Notes under the pieces: model-generated
What the model was told of the DNA's origin: nothing
Seen by the model: the letters and a program-made list of their open reading frames with translations, nothing else
Databases searched by the model: none
Assembly (NCBI GenBank): GCA_023229605.1
Contig: JALNYY010000002.1
Location: forward strand, 62,001 to 126,000
Length of the DNA stretch: 64,000 bases
Direction of reading: 5' to 3'
Origin: Methylobacter sp.
GTDB taxonomy: Bacteria; Pseudomonadota; Gammaproteobacteria; Methylococcales; Methylomonadaceae
Position numbers and translations under genes: made by a program
Shown here: piece after piece, positions 60,020 to 64,000 of the stretch
Position numbering within the stretch: the stretch's first letter is position 1
How the letters are laid out: each line of letters begins with the position of its first letter

Positions 60020-60103
60020 GTATAACTATTAATTCAAGGCGAGCGCTTAACGCTCGCCGTATTTCTCAAAATCGTACCGCGCCGCCTTAATCAAGCGTTA
60101 TAC
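60020..60103 (-). repeat. attC-like site 3
   Basis: Reverse strand: GTATAAC-GC-TTGATT-AAGGCG ... CGCCTTGAATTAA-TA-GTTATAC, 84 bp. The outer 7-mers (60,097-60,103 and 60,020-60,026) are exact complements. The inner boxes pair with one mismatch and one unpaired base, as in integron attC. The R'' core contains the stop codon of the 53-aa gene. Confidence 0.5.
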
Positions 60104-60259
60104 ACCGGTTTCATTGTTGGCCGGTTCTGGATCGTATCTACTACATGACTCATCGTGTCCAGTCCCTTCTGTGTCTCCGCACTCCGGGCATGAATAGTGA
60201 AATTCTCCAGTTTTCGGGTCCATATCTTCGTTCCATCCGTTTACGCAATAACTTCTCAT
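60098..60259 (-). CDS. Small zinc-knuckle cassette protein (53 aa)
   Basis: 53 residues, reverse strand, between two attC-like sites. YSCPECGDTEGTGHDESCSRYDPE has CxxC plus a third and fourth cysteine (Cys5, Cys39). AGAGGAT precedes the start, and the stop TAA lies inside the attC-like core, the hallmark of an integron cassette. Function unknown. Confidence 0.55.
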   Translation of the reverse strand: MRSYCVNGWNEDMDPKTGEFHYSCPECGDTEGTGHDESCSRYDPEPANNETGV

Positions 60260-60282
60260 CTAATGATCCTCTAAATTAATAC

Positions 60283-60371
60283 GCATAACCAAACGCTCAA
60301 GCAGAGCGCATTCTTAATGCCGTAGTGTTTATTTTCTTTCATCAGTGCGCCTGCTTAGCTCTGCGTTAGGG
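60283..60371 (-). repeat. attC-like site 2
   Basis: Reverse strand: CCCTAAC (60,371-60,365) ... GTTATGC (60,289-60,283), 89 bp. Inner boxes GCTAAGCAGGCGCA and TGCGCTCTGCTTGAGC pair over about 14 bp with two unpaired bases. The R'' core overlaps the stop of the helix-turn-helix gene. Confidence 0.45.
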
Positions 60372-60563
60372 GCTTGCTCGGTAGGCTTCGAGACAGCCCC
60401 TATCACTCATCCAAACAAATACCCTCATTAGCGTTCGTGCTGCCTCGTTCGGCTCGCGGGTTCCGTTTTCCCATTTTTCCCATGTCCCTCTATGGACGTT
60501 CATCAGCTGAGCCATCTCCGTAATGGAGAGACCCAGCTTTTGCCGGGTCTCTGCTGGGTTCAT
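60366..60563 (-). CDS. HTH regulator of cassette operon (65 aa)
   Basis: 65 residues: MNPAETRQKLGLSITEMAQLMNVHRGTWEKWENGTREPNEAARTLMRVFVWM is a compact helix-turn-helix like those of antitoxin or MqsA-type regulators. It overlaps the 62-aa gene (ATGA) and probably binds the 21-bp inverted repeat upstream of the pair. Confidence 0.8.
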   Translation of the reverse strand: MNPAETRQKLGLSITEMAQLMNVHRGTWEKWENGTREPNEAARTLMRVFVWMSDRGCLEAYRASP

Positions 60564-60748
60564 TCCGCTATATCCAATGGTTTTCCACGGAAATCTTGTT
60601 CACCAGCAGGCCATGCTTCATCTCCTTCTTCCCATTCGTCAGATGTCATGGCGTAAGCGCCTTGGACTCCATCTCCTTTAGGGTGTCCGGTTTCTCCATC
60701 GATGATCATGTAAGAGATTTCTGTTTCTAATTTGTTGAATCGTGCCAT
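60560..60748 (-). CDS. Small acidic cassette protein (62 aa)
   Basis: 62 residues, start preceded by GGAGAAAG. MARFNKLETEISYMIIDGETGHPKGDGVQGAYAMTSDEWEEGDEAWPAGEQDFRGKPLDIAE; acidic, with no family I recognise. Two-gene operon with an HTH partner and self-contained promoter resembles a toxin-antitoxin layout, but a toxin function is not shown. Confidence 0.6.
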   Translation of the reverse strand: MARFNKLETEISYMIIDGETGHPKGDGVQGAYAMTSDEWEEGDEAWPAGEQDFRGKPLDIAE

Positions 60749-60793
60749 TGTCTTTCTCCGGTTTTGCTTCCAGGCAATCTGTCAGCGTCGGGG

Positions 60794-60843
60794 AAATAAT
60801 ACACCCATTGGGTTTAATTGTCAACCCAATGGGTGTATTATTT
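60794..60843 (-). promoter_or_regulatory. Consensus promoter inside a 21-bp inverted repeat operator
   Basis: Reverse strand TTGACA (60,824-60,819), 17-bp spacer, TATTAT (60,801-60,796): an almost ideal sigma-70 promoter. It is enclosed by a perfect inverted repeat with 21-bp arms (60,794-60,814 and 60,823-60,843, 8-bp centre), and each arm contains the palindrome ACCCAATGGGT. The downstream HTH protein probably represses it. Confidence 0.85.
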
Positions 60844-60862
60844 TGGTTATTGTAATTATCGC

Positions 60863-60932
60863 CCCTAACACAACGCTTAGCTGTGGGACGCCAGCGATAA
60901 AGCCGCTGTCGCCCCACAGCTAAGCGTTATAC
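60863..60932 (-). repeat. attC-like site 1
   Basis: 70 bp. GTATAAC (60,932-60,926) right after the stop of the 56-aa gene, GTTAGGG (60,869-60,863) at the other end. Between them is a perfect 16-bp stem (60,872-60,887 with 60,913-60,928) and an inner CAGCG/CGCTG hairpin. Size, cores and position directly after a stop codon match an integron attC. Confidence 0.5.
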
Positions 60933-60933
60933 A

Positions 60934-61104
60934 TTATCGAAAAAGGTCATAAACGACTTTAAAAGGCCAAGCCAGCGCAACCAAAACGCAAGCCGCTAAG
61001 TCGTGTAATTGGTCTTTACCAGCTTGGTGCTGCCTTCCAAGCAGGTACATAAAAAACCACCCAAAAACGCTAAAGTAAAGATCACAAAATTTAATCCAGC
61101 TCAT
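60934..61104 (-). CDS. Small membrane protein of cassette 1 (56 aa)
   Basis: 56 residues, reverse strand: hydrophobic N-terminus (MSWIKFCDLYFSVFGWFFMYLLG), polar middle (RQHQAGKDQLHDL) and a second hydrophobic segment (AACVLVALAWPFKVVYDLF). It ends 2 bp before an attC-like core. Small membrane proteins are common integron cargo. No family assigned. Confidence 0.5.
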   Translation of the reverse strand: MSWIKFCDLYFSVFGWFFMYLLGRQHQAGKDQLHDLAACVLVALAWPFKVVYDLFR

Positions 61105-61113
61105 GTATAACTC

Positions 61114-61212
61114 TTAGTTCGAAAGGACGCGGTTCATAATCCGCGCGATGCCAGGAGCTTCAACAATCTTTTTTGCTCCTTCAAGCTCCCAGTCTGTTAT
61201 TTCGTATTCCAT
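61114..61212 (-). CDS. Very small ORF next to integrase (32 aa)
   Basis: MEYEITDWELEGAKKIVEAPGIARIMNRVLSN on the reverse strand, 12 bp after the integrase stop. Helical and charged. The position downstream of int suggests co-transcription. Coding status uncertain. Confidence 0.35.
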   Translation of the reverse strand: MEYEITDWELEGAKKIVEAPGIARIMNRVLSN

Positions 61213-61224
61213 AATTTATGCCTT

Positions 61225-62436
61225 TTACTTGCCTAAAATATCTTCCAAATAACGCTCCCATTGCTCAAGCGCCGCTCTTTTTTCGGTCAAATAGTGGTAC
61301 TTGTTATAGTGCTTGTCGCTCACGTCGGTCAGGGCATGGTTCTGTATCCTGTCCATAATGGATTTCTCTATCCCGATTTCCGCGCAAATAGTTTTCCATG
61401 TCCGCCGCAACGCTCTAACATTAAAGCTATCTACACCTTTGACCCTCCTAAGCGCATGACTCAGCGACGTATTACGTATCGGCTTATTTGGATTAATTCG
61501 CCCAGGGAATAGGTAATCTGAATCCATCGAATATATCCACTGTCGCTCGATCAGAGTTTTCGCCATCGGTGTAATCGGCAGTAGGTGAGGGCGCTTATTT
61601 TTCCCGCTAGTTTTGATACGCTCCCAGGGCATTGTCCAGGTCATCGCATCGAAATCGAACTCGCTCTTTTTGGCCCCACACAGCTCCATTAGCCGGCAGC
61701 CAAAAATAAGCAGCAACTTTGTAGCAATCAGCATTTGCTCGCCAATGTCGGTACTTGTCCAAAGGATTTGTATCTCATCGATAGAAAGGTTACGGTCACC
61801 AACGACTTCGGCTCGGGTTATTTTAGGGATAGCTTCTACCGGGTTGTAGGACAACTTGAATGTTACCGATCCTAATGGGTTAGTCGGGTCGTTGTCGTGA
61901 TAGATCCCCACCTTAAATGCGCGATGCAGATACGCCCTAACCCGATTAACCATGACTTCTTTCGGTTTCTCAGGGGTGCCGCGCAGCAGTATTCTATGCA
62001 GCACGTCACGAATATGGGATGGCTCAACCCGATTGGCCTGCATATCCATAATATCGCCGCAGTTGGCGGATAGGTCTTTTTCTACCGCCGCCCAGGTACG
62101 CTTTCCGTCATCCTGCATTTTTTTGATGTAGTAATTGAATAGATCGCATACAGTGCCGAACCTGTTTGGCGTCGATTGCTCTTGCGGGTCTATGCCACTG
62201 TCAATTATAGCCCTTACTTCCCGGCATTTTATCCGGGCATCGGAAAGGGAAACAGAAGGGTATCTACCAAGATTATAAAATCTCTGCTTACCTGAGAATG
62301 AATACTGCAAAAAAAACGATATACTTCCAGCGGGTGTCACTTTTAGCCCGAATCCTTTATCAGCTCCTTGCTCATAAATTCGATAGGCCGATTCCTTTGC
62401 TGATACACCCTTGATGTAATTATCGGTTAATTTCAT
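61225..62436 (-). CDS. int: P4-type tyrosine integrase
   Basis: 403 residues. N-terminal arm-binding domain (DUF4102-like: KLTDNYIKGVSAKESAYRIYEQGADKGFGLKVTPAGSISFFLQYSFSGKQRFYNLGRYPSVSLSDAR), core-binding domain, then the catalytic domain: FGCRLMELCGAKKSEFD (Arg), KTSGKNKRPHLLPI (Lys), VRALRRTWKT (second Arg; the usual His of HxxR is Arg here), NHALTDVSDKHY with the nucleophile Tyr just after. It integrates the phage into the tRNA-Thr gene whose 3' half lies 170 bp upstream. Confidence 0.95.
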   Translation of the reverse strand: MKLTDNYIKGVSAKESAYRIYEQGADKGFGLKVTPAGSISFFLQYSFSGKQRFYNLGRYPSVSLSDARIKCREVRAIIDSGIDPQEQSTPNRFGTVCDLFNYYIKKMQDDGKRTWAAVEKDLSANCGDIMDMQANRVEPSHIRDVLHRILLRGTPEKPKEVMVNRVRAYLHRAFKVGIYHDNDPTNPLGSVTFKLSYNPVEAIPKITRAEVVGDRNLSIDEIQILWTSTDIGEQMLIATKLLLIFGCRLMELCGAKKSEFDFDAMTWTMPWERIKTSGKNKRPHLLPITPMAKTLIERQWIYSMDSDYLFPGRINPNKPIRNTSLSHALRRVKGVDSFNVRALRRTWKTICAEIGIEKSIMDRIQNHALTDVSDKHYNKYHYLTEKRAALEQWERYLEDILGK

Positions 62437-62439
62437 GCG

Positions 62440-62469
62440 TGGTCACTTGTGGTCACTTTATGGTCACTT
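62440..62469. repeat. Triple TGGTCACTT direct repeat upstream of int
   Basis: TGGTCACTT occurs at 62,440, 62,450 and 62,461, next to the integrase start and 135 bp from the att core. Spacing of 10 and 11 bp, one helical turn, suits integrase arm-type or excisionase sites. Confidence 0.5.
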
Positions 62470-62604
62470 TAACTGCATGATGTATTGTTTGAAAATAGGT
62501 GAAATCGGTGGGTATTGTAGCATCGATCAAGAGCTATGACGTTGAAATTAGCGCAATTAATTGCAATTTGTTGGTTGTTGTGTATTATCGCGAATATGCG
62601 GACA

Positions 62605-62653
62605 CTGATTCGTAATCAGTAGGTCGTGGGTTCGACTCCCATCATTGGCTCCA
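62605..62653 (+). other. att site: 3' half of tRNA-Thr(CGT)
   Basis: CTGATTCGTAATCAG (anticodon arm, CGT at 62,611-62,613), GTGGGTTCGACTCCCAT (T arm) and CATTGGCTCCA (acceptor end with CCA) are intact, but the 5' half (D arm, GCCAATG) is missing. This is the duplicated core left at the far end of an element integrated into the tRNA gene. The complete tRNA should be at the left end outside the window. Host DNA starts at about 62,654. Confidence 0.8.
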
Positions 62654-63052
62654 TATAAATCAAAAAGTTATCTATAGGCTGTGAGCTTGATATCTAATAC
62701 AGGTAACACATAGGTAACAAAAAGACAGGAACTTGGTGAAAGACTATGCGCCATTTTTTCCTTATTCTTACTAACTTATTTTCTATTAATTTTCCATTAT
62801 TAAGATTTGAACCACTCGCTTTAGTTGTGATATTAAATCAGTTTGCAAGCTTCTTATGGTGCTCAATTAAGATTAGCTCTGCGCTATATCATGGGCATCA
62901 GCGCAGTAAGGTTAAATTTTAATGCTGGGTCGCTCGGCACGTTCAGCCCTGGCGCACCACACCTATCGCTTTGGCATGTATGAGTTATTGGTGCGGAATC
63001 CTTACGGTCACTCAACATGGTTACCCTCGTAATTTCATTTGATCAACCTCCG
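62654..63052. other. Host flank without recognisable gene
   Basis: About 400 bp of AT-rich DNA beyond the att site. I see no convincing ORF, tRNA or repeat here. Confidence 0.5.
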
Positions 63053-63089
63053 TGGTCTTATAAACATATAGAGTCTGTTTATAAGACCA
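63053..63089. repeat. 13-bp inverted repeat in host flank
   Basis: TGGTCTTATAAAC and GTTTATAAGACCA are perfect complements around an 11-nt centre. It could be a terminator without a good T-run, or the end of a small mobile repeat. Confidence 0.5.
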
Positions 63090-63234
63090 TAATTTTGATG
63101 AGTCTGTCAGTGATCAAATCCTTCTCCGCTTCTTTGAACAGTTGTTTGAGTTTCTGTCTAGCTATGGCCTTAGGGGGGGGGTATTTGAACGCTTTTTCTG
63201 GTAACACTGGCAAAGTTTGGACATCTTTTACCAC
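63079..63234 (-). pseudogene. Possible gene fragment with G9/C9 tract
   Basis: A reverse-strand frame of 51 residues (VVKDVQTLPVLPEKAFKYPPPKAIARQKLKQLFKEAEKDLITDRLIKIMVL) reads like the C-terminal end of a protein and runs through a nine-base C tract (63,173-63,181). The overlapping + strand frame is low quality. Probably a relic; identity unknown. Confidence 0.25.
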
Positions 63235-63399
63235 GAAAGAGATTTCAATTATATTTAAAAATTATAATAACTTATATTTCAATATGTTATGAAATAAATA
63301 CAGTCTAAGTTAGGAGTTTGAAGTCGTTTCCTAAATTTTTGCTAAATCCAGTATGGTAAAATGTTATTACTATCTGAGAAAAGCCAATTTAAAACAGGC

Positions 63400-63480
63400 T
63401 CGAAAGGAGAGTGAGGTCGGAAAGTGTTAGAAGCACAATCCGACGTCGTAAATAGCAGTGCTGATGCAAGCACTTTTTTA
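63400..63480 (+). ncRNA. Structured leader or small RNA with terminator
   Basis: GTCGGA/TCCGAC (63,417-63,443) encloses GTGTTAGAAGCAC, followed by AGTGCT-GATGCA-AGCACT and six T, an intrinsic terminator at about 63,459-63,480. It could be a small RNA or an attenuator ahead of the ORF at 63,489. No known family recognised. Confidence 0.35.
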
Positions 63481-63488
63481 ACTTAACT

Positions 63489-63698
63489 TTGGACAAGTAC
63501 GGTCGAAAAAAATTAAAACGCTTTATGCCACCTGATAAGGTGGTAATTACATTCTACTCTTTTGCAATATGCGTTGCAATAGCTGTGATATTAAATAGTA
63601 TTTTTGTGCGGAAACACAAGATATTTTATGGTACAGGCAGCGCAGAACTGCATGATTGGTATGCGCGACAATGCATTCGAAAGGATAGCTGTCCGTAA
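63489..63698 (+). CDS. Hypothetical membrane peptide (69 aa), host flank
   Basis: TTG start. Basic N-terminus (MDKYGRKKLKRFMPPDK), one membrane segment (VVITFYSFAICVAIAVILNSIFV), basic tail. No clear ribosome binding site. Coding status uncertain. Confidence 0.35.
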   Translation: MDKYGRKKLKRFMPPDKVVITFYSFAICVAIAVILNSIFVRKHKIFYGTGSAELHDWYARQCIRKDSCP

Positions 63699-63761
63699 AT
63701 TTGATTCCGTCCGTTTATTTAAAACTTGTCCATTGATTCCCAATAATAATGAGGAATATCA

Positions 63762-64000
63762 ATGATGCAAAAAAAACTACTAATTTGTCTATTAACGTTT
63801 GTTCGCCCTAGAGACGTGCAAATAATTTACGGGGTATCTAGGCAAAGCGTTTGGCGTTATGTACGAGAAGGGCGACTTGCGCCGCCCATTAAGATTTCAC
63901 CGGGCATTTGCGGCTGGGATAGGGCGACGCTTGACTCATTTTTCGGCATAACTCCTGATGCTGTAAATAATCTTACATCAGTAGGTGAGCGACTAGTTAG
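63762..64000 (+). CDS. AlpA-like regulator (3' end outside window)
   Basis: Starts at the ATG preceded by GAGG and stays open to the window end. FVRPRDVQIIYGVSRQSVWRYVREGRLAPPIKISPGICGWDRATLDSFF is an AlpA/MerR-like winged helix-turn-helix. AlpA regulators mark integrative elements and phage satellites, so another mobile element may begin right of this prophage. Confidence 0.7.
   Translation, partial: MMQKKLLICLLTFVRPRDVQIIYGVSRQSVWRYVREGRLAPPIKISPGICGWDRATLDSFFGITPDAVNNLTSVGERLV

Noticed and set aside
59746..60090. 114-residue + strand frame across the structured element
   Set aside because: It overlaps hairpins and attC-like DNA and its sequence looks like translated structured RNA.
63017..63292. 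91-residue + strand ORF in the host flank
   Set aside because: Low-complexity hydrophobic translation through a G9 tract and an inverted repeat; no ribosome binding site.
1..64000. CRISPR arrays
   Set aside because: No regularly spaced direct repeats with unique spacers were seen.

Overview
The window is most of a large temperate myovirus-type prophage (bases 1 to about 62,650) plus about 1.3 kb of flanking host DNA. The host looks like a gammaproteobacterium. That rests on moderate GC, YbcO/NinX/DUF1367-type ninR-like genes, HigBA modules, antirepressor leaders that look like C4 antisense RNA, and an Rz/Rz1 lysis cassette. A methanotroph such as Methylomonas or Methylobacter is possible, but the sequence does not prove it. 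The left end of the prophage lies outside the window. The right end is an att site: the 3' half of a tRNA-Thr(CGT) gene at 62,605-62,653, next to a P4-type integrase.

Layout. 0-7.4 kb: early region on the + strand, with replication proteins, a truncated C5 methyltransferase, an Arr-like ADP-ribosyltransferase, YbcO/DUF1367, a KilA-N antirepressor behind a structured leader, ssb, a RusA resolvase and an unusual muramidase-like/XRE fusion. 7.4-9.8 kb: terminase small and large subunits. 10.3-15.7 kb: an integron-cassette-like insert, then scaffold/prohead and connector genes. 15.9-20 kb: major capsid protein and tail sheath, followed by an antisense GIY-YIG endonuclease. 20.9-25.1 kb: tail proteins, including a frameshifted chaperone candidate, then holin, Rz/Rz1 and endolysin. 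25.2-33.2 kb: baseplate, fibre, tube, hub and spike. 33.4-38.4 kb: portal, tail initiator and a lysozyme-containing tape measure. 38.4-43.8 kb: a mixed-strand accessory island with two intact and one broken toxin-antitoxin modules, an ORF6N antirepressor, and an ankyrin protein whose C-terminus copies a virion domain of the same phage. 43.9-59.8 kb: a triple-AlpA regulator, an AntA antirepressor and two giant DarA/DarB-like polyvalent proteins, with a short reverse-strand island between the giants. 59.8-61.1 kb: attC-like sites with small reverse-strand genes and an ORF-less structured RNA that may be HEARO/omegaRNA. 61.2-62.4 kb: integrase.

The strongest new signal is regulatory. Eleven transcription units, including nearly all virion genes and both giant proteins, start with the same box (YCGGAAAAYC-like). 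In every case the first base of the box lies exactly 36 nt upstream of a -10-like hexamer. I read this as a phage-specific activated late promoter. At three to five of these promoters a gene-specific inverted repeat has its left arm upstream of the predicted transcription start, and its right arm covers or abuts the start codon. Read-through transcripts could then hide the start codon while the late transcript exposes it, as known for some T4 late genes.

The other strong signals are the ankyrin/virion-domain fusion, the attC-like cassette array inside a prophage, and the three C4-like leader RNAs. All functional statements come from reading the sequence and from memory of protein families; no searches were run.
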